In this document: positions 25,001 through 34,629 of the stretch, one piece after another
Layout of the letters: each line of letters opens with the position of its first letter
Position numbering within the stretch: the first letter of the stretch is position 1
Source: Cheilinus undulatus
Lineage: Eukaryota > Chordata > Actinopteri > Labriformes > Labridae
Assembly: GCF_018320785.1 (NCBI RefSeq)
Contig: NC_054886.1
Span: 27,663,732 to 27,727,731, forward strand
DNA length: 64,000 nt
Direction: 5' to 3'
The notes under the pieces: generated by a model
Told to the model about the DNA's origin: nothing
The model's input: only the letters and a program-made list of their open reading frames with translations
Databases searched by the model: none
Program-made: the position numbers and the translations under genes

Positions 25001-28000
25001 GACTTCCACTTAAAAACAGCACGTTTTAAAGCTGTTTAATGACTCAGCGTTTCCACTCACCTTGGCATAGCGTCTGAGGAAGCGGTATGGGATGGGGATG
25101 TTGATGTCGAAGCGGAGAGCCTGCAGGATGTTGGCCTCGGTGGAGATAAGCTCCTCCCTCTTGTACGCGTCATCACAGATATAAAGAAAGTCGTCGACGC
25201 ACGGAGGACTGCGCTCCTGTTGAGATAAAACAGGAAGTCATGAGATGGCCTTCCTCTCGACAGTTTTGTTAGGGGTGTTTTAACAGTTTTATTTCTAATT
25301 AAGCAATAAAGGTAAAGAATCTCTCTTCTTTAAATCCATTTTCATATTTGTTAGACGAGCTCTCAGCTCTTAATCCCTGTGAAAACAGACTTCCTGCAGG
25401 CTGCAGTGGGAGATTATTATCTGCATAATCCTGCTTGAATTAATCTTATTTAAGACTCAACACCAGACCATTATTACATAATCTTTAAGACATTAGATTT
25501 TAGAGCTGTGAAGTGCTTTATTATACTGAACAGAAAGTAAGAGAGCAATGTAATCACTTTTTGTATTGCAGATTTTTTTTTAAAAAATCATGACTTTGCT
25601 TAAAAAATTTAAAAGAAGGATAGATGTTCCCTTTCAAAATAAGTGCTCACATTCAGACAGAATAATAAGTATGATCAGTATCAAGTAAATTATTTAAAAC
25701 AGTGTGTTTAGACAGTGACAGAAGAAAAAGGCACATATAAATAGAGTAAGAGCAGCAGAGCAAATAATAGTGATAAAAATATATAAACAGTTAAAGGAGA
25801 CATCACATAAAGCAAGTCTGTAAAAGTGAGTTTTCATGACTCTGAATCCGTGAGCTTTATCTCCTCAGAGAGGTTGTTCCAAACCCCAGGGGCTCTAACA
25901 GCAAATGCCTGGTCTCCTTAGATCTGGTCTCCTAGATTTGAGTCTCGACTTTGGAACAACCAGGACACCCTGACCCGAGGATCTAAGGCTGTGTGACGGC
26001 TCAAATGGTGTTGGCATCTGAGAAATATAATCCAGGGCAAGACCCATAAGAGCTTTAAAAGTGATCAGTAGAATCAAGGAGCCAGTGGAGGGAAGCGGGG
26101 ACAGGAGAGACGGGTTAAAACCAGTTAAAAGCCTCGCTGCTGTTCTGGACCAGTTGGAGGCAGGATAAAAATTTTATAATCCCACCAGAGAGGAGGGAGT
26201 TACAGTAGTCCAGTCGGGAGAATATGAATGCACTTTTCAACGAAGTCAGCGGGATATGGATCCGATTTGGGTGAAGCAGGATTGGACCTTTGTGTTTTTC
26301 AAAGGTGAGGTTTGCATCAAAAATGTCGCCCAAGTTTCTTCCTGAAGTTGTGATGTTCTAGGATGGTGGATGTGGGGACCTTTGAAACTGGTTGATAATT
26401 ACTTCAGATTTTGAGTGGTTTAATGAAGGAAGCTTTGGGCCATCCAACATTTAATATGTTTCAGACAGTTAAGCTAGGCCAGTAGGATCACCAGGTCTGA
26501 ACGAGGGTATCTGTGTTTTATCAGCTTAAAAACCAAAAGAGAGATTACGACTCGGAGTTGTAAAAGCTAAAGGAAGCATATTAATAGAAAATAAAAATGG
26601 GCCTAAAATCAAACCTTGCGGTACACCACAGGTAATGCAGAAGATGAGTAGGTGTTCTCTGGGCTTCAGTGTTGGCCACACGTTGCACCGAAATCAACTT
26701 AATGCTGGTGTGGTTCTGCTTAAATAAATAGCGCTCAATTTAGACCGTTTGTTGTTTTCAGACTTTTGACTAGGGGAGTAACAATGCATCGATGTATGGA
26801 CACAATGGTTGATTACTAATCCAATTAAACCGATGGAAAGTAAAAACAGCAATCTAAATCAATGCTTTAAGCAGTGCTTTCATTTAGAAATTCCCCTGTT
26901 GACAGCTTCTGTCCCAGGCAGTGTCCTCAACAAGCTAACTACAAGCTAGCTAATTAGCAGCAGGGGCTTAAAGTTTTGCAGCTGAGAAAAGAGGATATCC
27001 TCTCCTCTCTCTGCTGCGTGGACATATTTCAGACAAACAATTGAATTTTTTATCAAGTTTTATGCTGGAGCTTAAGTCTGACTTGTTGGTCAAGCAAACT
27101 ACACGACATTTGAACACACAAATAGTTGATACGACCAGGTGCTGATCTTTCACTTATGCATAAGTTGACTACCGCACTCTTAAAATCCCTCTTTTAAAAG
27201 ACAAAATTTCCCTAATCCCGATGTAATACGTCTTTATAATTTGCATTTTTTAACGGGCGTTACCTCAAACTTGGAGGCGATGAGCATGGTGGTTGAGCCG
27301 ACGAGCTGCAGCATCTCCCTGTGGACCGGAGTCTGGGACAGGTAGTGGTCTGTCATCTTTACAGCCAGGTACAGGGTCTCATGGTACAGCTCAAAGTTCT
27401 CCTGAAGGAGACACGGAAACACAGAAAAGTCAACATAAACCACTAAAAAATAAATAAATAAACAGAGTCTGTAATTGTGTTTCTGGTTTCCAGCTGAGCA
27501 CCTGCTTGATTTTTCTAATTAAATGCTTCAAAATTAAGTTTATTTGCACCCTGTAGTGGTTTAATCAGTGCTGATTTCACCTTTAATTTACAAAATGCAT
27601 CAACAGCGCCCACTTTACACCCTGGGAGTCTTTTATAAACACAAACACAGCAGGAAACGTCACCTGCACTTCAACCAGCCAGTCAATCAGGATGGCCCTC
27701 ATCTCTGGGTTCAGGCTGGGCTGCTTCGGCATGTAGTTAAAGAGGACAAACTTCTCCTGAAGACAAATGACCAGACATGAGAGGACAATCACGAGCTTTA
27801 GAGTTCAAATTTCTATATTAACTAAGCTTTTCAATCTTAAATCAGCATCAGGGATTTAATCTAATAGCAGTGTTTGGGCTGGTCTCACCTCTCTCTGTTT
27901 GAGGTAGTCGAAGATTTCCTTAGCGTACTCGGGGCACATGAAACAGTCCTCAGAGTTCTCAGAGTCGATGTCAAACTCTTCTGGGATCTGTAAAGAAGGA

Positions 28001-31000
28001 GAAAACATGAGTTAAGGCTATTAATGCATTAGGTCAGGGGTGTCAAACTCAGACCCAGAAGGGGTTGAATTCTGAATTAAGGTCTAACCTGGGGGCCTAA
28101 CAGGGTCCACATTTAACCAAACCGTCAACCTCATTTTTTGCCAGTAATAAATTGTGGGTGAAAAAATTAGCTATTACGATAAATGATTTTGAGATTTAAA
28201 AAGTCAAAACAATTAGTTAAAAGGCTCAAAATCTGAGATAAAAAGTCAAACTTATTTGTTCAAAAGGTCAAAACATGAAATTAGACGTTAAAATAATGCC
28301 TTTAAAAGGCAAATATATATATATATATATATATATTTAAAAAAAGAAAGTCACAATCATGCTTTTAAGGCAAAATTAGGGCTTTAAATTGAAAATGGTG
28401 CACCTGAAATGCCAAAATACTCTATAAAGATAAAAATCAAAATAATCAATTGAAAAGGTTAAAATTTGAGATAAAAAGTGAAAATAATAAATGGACAATG
28501 TCAAAATATGAGATAAAAAGTCAAAATAATAAAATAGAAAATGTCATAAAAAGAGATAAAGTCAAAAATATTAATTGAAAATGTCAAAATGTTAGATTAA
28601 AAGTCAAAATAATCAATTGAGTAGGTCAAAATATGAGATAAAGTCAAAATTATAAAAATGAAAAGGTCAAAATATGAAAAAAGTCTAAATGGCAGACTGA
28701 AGTCGTAATTGTACAACGCAAAACTGAAAATATGAAATGACAACAAATGAATTTGTTTTCTCACAATTCTTTTAATCTAGTTGTTTTTACTTTATTTTTT
28801 TTGACATCTTTATGACTTGAGGATATTTTATATCCTCAGAGTTAAGTTTACATTTTTAAACTCAAGGAAATTTGCAGACCTCATATTTTAGGGCCAGTTA
28901 TAATAAGAATATGATATGATCTTGCAGGACGGGTGTAACTGTACCACGGGCCGGATCTGGCCCCCGGGCACCCCTGCATTAGCTAAAGCAATGATCAACC
29001 ATGTTAAGATGCCCCCTGCTGGCCATAAAAAATAATGCAGATTAAGGACACCTTGGCATTTAAGTCTAAATCCTTCTCTCATTCACAGTGTATAGTTTGA
29101 TTCTCTTACATGTTGTTTCTGAAGGTGTGCTGGCACCTCCCGGGCAGCAGAGGGTGCTGCAGCAGCCGCCAGCTCTTCAACTGGAGCTGCTGCATCCTTC
29201 TGCACCGCCTCTTCCCGCTCTTCGTCTGTGTCGGTCTTTGCTTTGTCATCCGGCGTCCCCTCAGAGCTTACAGATAAAGACCTGAAAAAGGAGACTACAG
29301 CGTAAACGCAGAAGAAGACAACACGCCTCAGAGCAAGAAATTGAAAAACAAGATGGTTACTTTTTCAGGTTAGTTTGGTTCTTTGTCGACACGGAGGCGG
29401 AGCTTGTTTTCTTGGCCTGCTTCTTCGCTGGATCCTTTTTCCTGCCTGGAAGGCTGATCTGAACCTTGTGGGCCTTTAAGAAAACAGACTGGTATTAAAA
29501 CATACTGTCTCATTTTCACTCTTTATTTAATTGTTAATTGTTGTGGGATACATTAGTAGTAAAGTGGGATCAGACTGTCACCTCACTGGTGTCACAGCAG
29601 GAGCTCCAGTCAGACAAACATGTCGCTTGTTTCTCACTCAGGTGATGTGGTAGAGGAAAAACGTTCACACTATAGTGAAAAACCTGTGTGAGCACAACTA
29701 CAGCTCCAGCAAACATGCTCACTGTGTCACTCTACACACCGTGTCATTCATCAGAAACAGCCTTCAGAAAACGCTTCATACTAACATTCGTAAAGGAGAC
29801 ACTTTCAGTTAGGTGTGCAAATTCCCCAGAGTGTAAACAATCTGTTTATGAGCAACAAATCCTACAGGAAGCACCCTGAAACTTGCAATCATGCTGGATA
29901 GGTATGGTTTGGCTTTTACCAAAACAAAGAAAGTTATAAATGCCATCCAAGAGCAACATAATGCTCTTACCTCAGACACACAAAACTGTACAAATGTGAT
30001 CAGAACTCTTCACCTAGATTAGGGTTGGGCAACTGGTGGCCCAGGGCCCACATGCGTGCCTCCACCTCATTAAATGTGGCCCTGAAATCAATTTTAAACA
30101 CCAATAAATGATAAACCTTATGGAAACAGTCAAAATCTACTTTGAAAAATTAAAACAAAAACATTTCTCAATAACTGTCTGCTTCTGGTACATGGTTAGT
30201 TTTTTTACTAAGTTGTTTTTTTATTTATTTAATTAAAACAACTTCTTTTGATTTTTTTCAAGATTAAAATTATTTTAAAAATTAATTTCATTTGAAAATT
30301 GAAATGTATTTATTAGCTTATGGATTTCTTTGTGTTTTCAATTCATTTTCTTGTTTTTCATTTTTGTAATTTCATTTTTCTTATCTTTTAAAATTAATTT
30401 TTCATTTCTTTTAAATAATTTATTATTAGTTTATTTTTTGTTTTGTATTTGACTAAAAAAATTACAATGTATTTATTAATGTCTGGATTTATTTTGTTAG
30501 TTTTTATTTAATTGTATGTAATTTTTAATTTATTTTTCTTCTTTTTTTAACCAATTTCTTTTTTATTTGTGTTCATCAATATATTAATTTTTCTATTCAA
30601 TTTTTCAAAAAGTGAAATCAAATTATTAATTATATTTTTTCTTCATTTTTTTATGTTTACTTCAATTTATTTATCTCTATTATTTTTTTCAATTTTATCT
30701 TTTTTGTTTGATTTTTATTTCATTAATATTATATTCATTCTAATTATCTTAATTTATTTGATTTTTCTTTGTTTTTTTTTTTTTTTACATTATTTTATTA
30801 AAATCGTTTTTGTTTTTAGTAGACTCAATTGGCTGCCGTTGTGTCTGTAAAAAATAAAAAATAAATGCATCACTAAATGCACTTGTAAAAATATGTGCTA
30901 ATATAATGTCAAGTGGGCATCGTGTTCACTGTATTGAAAAAGCAGACTGATTTAATTTTGTGTATACTGCATTGAATAAACTATTTCTATTTGCACCTAG

Positions 31001-32612
31001 GTTTATTTGTGAATTTTCCTCAGAATTAATAAAACATCCATCAATCTGTCCATCTATCTATAAAAATGTTGGTATAATAAATTATAAGCAAAGCAGCATT
31101 CTTCCTTGCATTTAATTACATTGATCACAGGGGTTAAATTGAGAATATCGAACAATCTGTAACAATTTGGCCCTTTAGCACTGACAATGAAATTAATATG
31201 GCCCCCATGGTAACCAAAGCTGCCCTTTCCTGACCTAGATGAATAGAGTCAACAAATCTCCATGGACGTCTATGCTTGACATGAAAGGTGCGTTTCCATC
31301 GAGTTGTCCAGTTTGGTTCATCTAGTATGATATGATCTGGCACAACAGATATTTATCTCACCTGAAAGTCCACATTAATAATCTTGGCTTGTAACAGCCT
31401 TCAGTTTACCTTTTTGAAATCCACAGAATATTTAGACATGGTGTGTTTTGTGTTTTTCCGTTATTAACACTGTTGCATGTGAAGTTAAGTTTCTTTCAAT
31501 CAATCATGATTTGCTAAAAATCCATGTGTATGTCTACAAAGTAAATGAAGTCTATCTAACAGAGCTCTCTTGGACTCTGCTGGCAGTGCATACAGGTACC
31601 AGTATACATAATGCATGCAGAGGAACGAAAGATGCCATAAGATACGCTTATCTGAACTGCTTCATGTTTTTACAATCAGTAAAATAAAAAAATAATTCTA
31701 AGAAACAGTCACAATCTTAGAAAAACTGAATACTTTTCCAAAGCTCAAAATTGCAGCCCATTTTAACACGTTGAAAAGGCACACCACTACACCCATTTAG
31801 CTGAAAGTAGACCAAATAATTCAAACATGAACCAAAAATACCATGAAGTGTAACCAAGATCCAGACATTTTTTAGAAGTCACGAGTCAATCTTCCACGCA
31901 TTGCAAGGCATACTAGAGTATGAACAATCACAACATTGATGCTTCCAAAGACCACAATACAACTGAGCAAATCCTGCAGCTTAAAGCAACCACAGCCTGT
32001 ATACAAATATTTCATCATTAGTACAAGAAAACACAGAAAACTTAGGAGCTAAAATGGGAGCACATACATGCACCAATGCATTTCTTCCTCAGCTGTTTAG
32101 TGACCACATCAAACCAAATACTGCAGGGTGCAAAACCATGAGCATGCCAACCTATGTCAAACTATATCAGCAAAGACAAAATAGTCTTTTACACAAGCGA
32201 GACAGAAAGTGACTCTCTTGGAAGCTGTTTGTGTATTTTTCTAAGATCACAAACGTGAATACTTACATTTGTGATGTCTATAAAGGCAGTCCTCTTCTTT
32301 GGGGCCCCATTAGGAGGGGAGGAGGACCTTTTCACCTGGGAGCCTTCATCCTGTAACACAAAACAAAGCAAATGTGAAACATTTACAAAGAGCAGAATAA
32401 GGGAAATAATGCACAAGTTTCTGCACATTAATTTGGTTGAAAGTGCGTTTCAAGAAAGAGCTGCTACTGTTTGCTTTGTTTACAGCAGTTACCTTTGCTA
32501 ACAAGCTAGATATTTAAAAGAAACTTACCTGGTTTTCGCTGGTCGTTGAGTTAAGCTTGGGTATCCTGCTCCCAGCAGGAGCTGTGGGCTTCTTCCCCCT
32601 CGGTACAGGCAT
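22027..32612 (-). CDS. ccnb3: cyclin B3, complete gene, 11 coding exons, 429 codons
   Basis: G2/M- and meiosis-type cyclin that activates Cdk1/Cdk2 and is destroyed by the APC/C at anaphase; nuclear in other animals. Coding exons, 5' to 3' on the minus strand: 32612-32529, 32350-32267, 29473-29361, 29281-29110, 27987-27889, 27756-27664, 27401-27264, 25216-25061, 24957-24808, 22310-22180 and 22096-22027. All have AG acceptors and GT donors with matching phases. Residues 1-56 are basic and end in the B3-type destruction box RTAFIDITN (48-56). Residues 57-151 are a Lys/Ser/Ala/Glu-rich linker. The cyclin box starts near 180 and contains MRAIL in [13 protein letters not shown] (203-215). The C-terminal cyclin fold follows from about 312. 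The length fits the short non-mammalian B3 form, without the giant extra exon of mammals. The ATG at 32612 is the first one in the second exon. No frameshift or premature stop was found. Confidence 0.95.
22180..22310 (-). CDS. ccnb3: ccnb3 coding exon 10 (residues 364-407)
   Basis: 43 codons plus two bases, acceptor ctgcag, donor gtgagt. Encodes [15 protein letters not shown] and [11 protein letters not shown], the last helices of the C-terminal cyclin fold. A 2.5 kb intron full of transposons separates it from exon 9. Confidence 0.94.
22785..23028 (+). mobile_element. Tc1-type transposase relic, 5' part (split copy)
   Basis: Leader plus the DNA-binding region [20 protein letters not shown] and PHKL. 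It breaks off at 23028, and the same element resumes at 23933 at the matching consensus point. Confidence 0.88.
23029..23932 (+). mobile_element. TIR element inserted in the Tc1 relic
   Basis: Ends ggccccgtccacacagagac and gtctctgtgtggacaaggcc, an inverted pair of about 20 bases with one or two mismatches. Its own interior is interrupted by a hAT-like/tttgccac array segment from about 23165. The superfamily cannot be fixed, and the target duplication is unclear. Confidence 0.7.
23165..23810 (-). repeat. hAT-like start and tttgccac array inside the TIR element
   Basis: Starts ccagtgatactcaatgtgtg, like the end of the element at 12423. It then becomes a degenerate tttgccac array. No right terminus was recognised. 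Confidence 0.65.
23933..24550 (+). mobile_element. Tc1-type transposase relic, 3' part (split copy)
   Basis: Resumes with gtgagagaggccaccaagac and continues through the catalytic region (ggtggtggcagcatcatgct near 24250) with deletions and frameshifts. It lies in the ccnb3 intron between exons 9 and 10. Confidence 0.85.
24808..24957 (-). CDS. ccnb3: ccnb3 coding exon 9, C-terminal cyclin fold (residues 314-363)
   Basis: 50 codons, acceptor ctgcag, donor gtacgt. Includes [17 protein letters not shown] and [16 protein letters not shown], helices of the C-terminal cyclin domain. Confidence 0.95.
25061..25216 (-). CDS. ccnb3: ccnb3 coding exon 8, cyclin box end (residues 262-313)
   Basis: 52 codons, acceptor caacag, donor gtgagt. 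Includes [12 protein letters not shown] and [18 protein letters not shown], the end of the first cyclin fold and the start of the second. Confidence 0.96.
25800..26640 (-). mobile_element. LINE (L2/CR1-like) 3' relic in ccnb3 intron
   Basis: The minus strand reads [14 protein letters not shown] and [10 protein letters not shown] (26115-26333), then [19 protein letters not shown] (25895-26077). These are the order and phrases of the reverse-transcriptase C-terminal region of fish LINEs. Frames are broken. Confidence 0.8.
27264..27401 (-). CDS. ccnb3: ccnb3 coding exon 7, cyclin box (residues 216-261)
   Basis: 46 codons, acceptor ccttcag, donor gtaacg. Begins [15 protein letters not shown] and ends [10 protein letters not shown], typical second and third helices of the N-terminal cyclin fold. 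Confidence 0.96.
27664..27756 (-). CDS. ccnb3: ccnb3 coding exon 6, MRAIL patch (residues 185-215)
   Basis: 31 codons, acceptor cttcag, donor gtgacg. Carries [13 protein letters not shown], the hydrophobic patch that docks RxL substrates and contacts the kinase. This is the most diagnostic cyclin segment in the window. Confidence 0.96.
27889..27987 (-). CDS. ccnb3: ccnb3 coding exon 5 (residues 152-184)
   Basis: 33 codons, acceptor tttacag, donor gtgaga. Encodes [14 protein letters not shown] and [14 protein letters not shown], the helix that leads into the cyclin box in B-type cyclins. Confidence 0.93.
28035..28976 (+). mobile_element. hAT-like non-autonomous element with 8 bp target duplication
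   Basis: Begins caggggtgtcaaactcag and ends gggcacccctg, flanked by cattaggt (28027-28034) and cattagct (28977-28984), 7 of 8 identical. The interior is a degenerate array of gtcaaaatatgagataaaaa-like units. It lies in the ccnb3 intron between exons 4 and 5. Confidence 0.85.
28312..28336. repeat. (AT)n microsatellite
   Basis: About ten AT units within the hAT-like element. Confidence 0.9.
29110..29281 (-). CDS. ccnb3: ccnb3 coding exon 4, acidic/Ala-rich linker (residues 95-151)
   Basis: The acceptor follows a T-rich tract and the donor is gtaaga; 57 codons after the split Lys. Begins [13 protein letters not shown] and ends HLQKQH, with a run of five alanines in the middle. It joins exon 5 in phase 0. 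It is the least conserved-looking part of the protein. Confidence 0.82.
29361..29473 (-). CDS. ccnb3: ccnb3 coding exon 3, basic linker (residues 57-94)
   Basis: Acceptor ttaaag, donor gtaacc, ends in phase 2. It encodes a Lys-rich stretch beginning [15 protein letters not shown] and ending KNQTNLKK. It is low in complexity apart from the basic runs and may add to nuclear localisation (inference). Confidence 0.85.
30020..31232 (+). mobile_element. hAT-like element with perfect 8 bp target duplication
   Basis: Ends tagggttgggcaac and gctgccctttcctg form an imperfect inverted pair. Both sides carry acctagat (30012-30019 and 31233-31240). The interior (30190-30860) is T-rich tttattttt-type sequence. 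It lies in the ccnb3 intron between exons 2 and 3. No transposase. Confidence 0.82.
32267..32350 (-). CDS. ccnb3: ccnb3 coding exon 2, destruction box (residues 29-56)
   Basis: Acceptor gttacag, donor gtaagt, phase 0 at both ends, 28 codons. It ends with RTAFIDITN. Cyclin B3 characteristically has Phe where A- and B-type destruction boxes have Leu, so this exon by itself points to the B3 branch. Confidence 0.92.
32529..32612 (-). CDS. ccnb3: ccnb3 coding exon 1 (residues 1-28)
   Basis: Starts [14 protein letters not shown] and ends SENQ, followed by donor gtaagt, phase 0. It is a basic, proline-rich tail of the kind found at cyclin B3 N-termini. The exon extends upstream as 5' UTR to an acceptor at 32642 or 32652. 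Confidence 0.9.
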
Positions 32613-32641
32613 GTCTGGCTCCTTGATCCACGAAAACAAAC

Positions 32642-33000
32642 CCTATAAAAGGCTGCAATTAGATCTAAATATAGAGGAATAAACGAAATGGCGGTTTAAT
32701 TTTGGAGTAAAAATACGAAGCAGGGTGTTTCTGTAGTTTAAGCTATCTCGAATTAACAGGATGTAAAACCAGAAAACCACCCAGACACAGCTTACACCGG
32801 GAGTCTGTTTGCTGGGTGGGGTCTCCACCCGTAAACCGACTCAAACCTGTAAATAAACGACACAAACGTTTGTCCTGACTTACCGTATTTCACAATTCCT
32901 CCTCGTTTGACTCAAACGCTTAGTTTAAGGGCATTAAATTGATGTAAATAGTCCAGTCTCGCTGTGCTCCTTCAATGGCGAGAGTTTCAAACAAAAGTGT
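32642..33000 (-). other. ccnb3: ccnb3 non-coding first exon and first intron
   Basis: A minus-strand donor gtaagt at 32883-32878 ends a likely non-coding exon (32884 to about 32990) with no in-frame ATG. The next acceptor is at 32642 or 32652, upstream of the start codon. The transcription start is inferred, not seen. Confidence 0.5.
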
Positions 33001-33029
33001 TTCAGCTGCGGGTACAAATCTGCTGCGCT

Positions 33030-33125
33030 TCGCTCTCATTGGCTGGAATTTGAGTCAGGCGGGCCAATCAGGGAGTCGCTAGGGATGCCGTTGCTAGGGG
33101 GCGTTTGCTATGGAGCAACGGCTGC
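33030..33125 (-). promoter_or_regulatory. ccnb3 promoter: paired CCAAT boxes and RFX-like half sites
   Basis: Two CCAAT boxes in opposite orientation lie at 33038-33042 (attgg) and 33064-33068 (ccaat), about 26 bases apart. Paired NF-Y boxes at this sort of spacing are usual in G2/M gene promoters. Just beyond are gttgctaggg (33090-33099) and a tttgctatggagcaac imperfect palindrome (33104-33119) that resembles an RFX X-box. The segment is clearly more GC-rich than its flanks. No TATA box is evident. Its role as promoter is inferred from position and motifs. Confidence 0.5.
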
Positions 33126-33129
33126 GCCC

Positions 33130-34190
33130 GGTGCTCACATTTGCGAGATATTTTCAAAAATAACGGTGTATTTTCGCATATTTATCGTTAGATATGTGTA
33201 TGTCTCTTTTGCTATTTACTAAAGTACGTCTCCCAGTGAGGTAAAATTCATTTTAAACTTACACTGGCATCCGCCCACCGTATTTACATAGAACGTAAAT
33301 CCAACGAACCCTTGAGGAGCATGTAGCGTGCAGAATTTTCAAACATCCTGGCAGCCAATAGGAATTTCAATCCACGTTGGGGATTTATTGTTGTTTTTCT
33401 CAGGACTGAGGCACGAGATTTAACTGACTGATCATTTGGTATTTTCACGACAGACATACCAGGCACGTGAAATGGTTTATGTCCTTACTGCGCATGGTCA
33501 AAAATATTACGTGCTTCTTCTTTGATTCATTATCCATATATTTTTGACTTCTTTAATAGTTTATTTATCCATACTGTTATTCTCTGTAGATGCATCCAAA
33601 TATAAAATAAATGTCAGTAGTTTTAAATAATTTAATATTTAAAAAATACATTATTCACCACGTAGCATAGTGCTGGGTTCATACAATACACCATACGGTA
33701 ACTTTTTCACCATTTCTGATATTTATGAAGACATGAGACTGAAGTCATTTCATTATAGACATGTTCCTGTGAGCTGCTTTGTCCGTTTCCCTGCTGTAGT
33801 TACAGCTCGGTTTGGGAGCAAAGAAATTTAAACAGAAGAGGAAAAAAACAATCAAAATTTCATTTGATCCTCTGTCCTGATGTCACTTTGACGTGTACCT
33901 GAGAGAAAATACAAGAAGGAACTCTGAAAATTACATATTTTAAACATTTTTTTACATAAAAAAAAATTCCTGTTTAGTTTATAATATATCTCAAAGACTT
34001 TTGGAAGGGTTTCAGCTGGAAACACAAGTGATACATTTTTTGTTGTAATATGTGTCATGGTCTGATTCTTCGAAAGTACCGTGGTGGGCGCCACTAAGCT
34101 GTTCAGCTATGCCAACTTATAAAATCAATATAAATCCCTTCAACTTCCCTGTGTATTTTGTGCCATGTTTCAAGGTTTTACACAAGTTCT
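33130..34190. other. intergenic, no gene recognised
   Basis: Sequence between the ccnb3 promoter and a MITE. Upstream exons of the divergent anchor-like gene could lie in 33,130-41,760, but none is convincing. Confidence 0.45.
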
Positions 34191-34192
34191 AA

Positions 34193-34623
34193 TGCTGGGT
34201 TCCATTTACCTCGGAAGTCGAGCTGGGAATGACGGCAATGAGTTGACGGCATTCCAGTAAACAAGTCGGAAAACCTGTTGTTGTTGTTATTGTTGTAACG
34301 TTTAGCCGTTGTTAGCTGTTGTTAGCTATACCAGTTGAAAACAATGCATAACACATACAAACACCATAGTACCATGTCCACAGATAGACGTTGGACAGTA
34401 CTACATATACCACTTATTTAATTTCACAAAAACAAAAGAGAAGTGCTAATAAATATTGATGCACGACGCTGCTATCTTGGATTATGACGTTGTGGTCAAG
34501 TCGGGGCCGGTGAGGATCGTCCGCCTTTCCGAGTTGGAAATCCTACTTCAGGGGATGTTCCAGATGATACTTCTGACTGGGAACCTGGAAATTCTGACTT
34601 CCTAGTACAACTGGAACACAGCA
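34193..34623. mobile_element. PIF/Harbinger-like MITE with TAA target duplication
   Basis: The ends tgctgggttccatttacc and ctggaacacagca are an imperfect inverted pair, each flanked by taa (34190-34192 and 34624-34626). No coding content. Confidence 0.65.
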
Positions 34624-34629
34624 TAAGCC

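Noticed and set aside
30569..30850. 93-codon Phe/Leu/Ile-rich frame that resembles a membrane protein
   Set aside because: It is the T-rich interior of the hAT-like element at 30020-31232.
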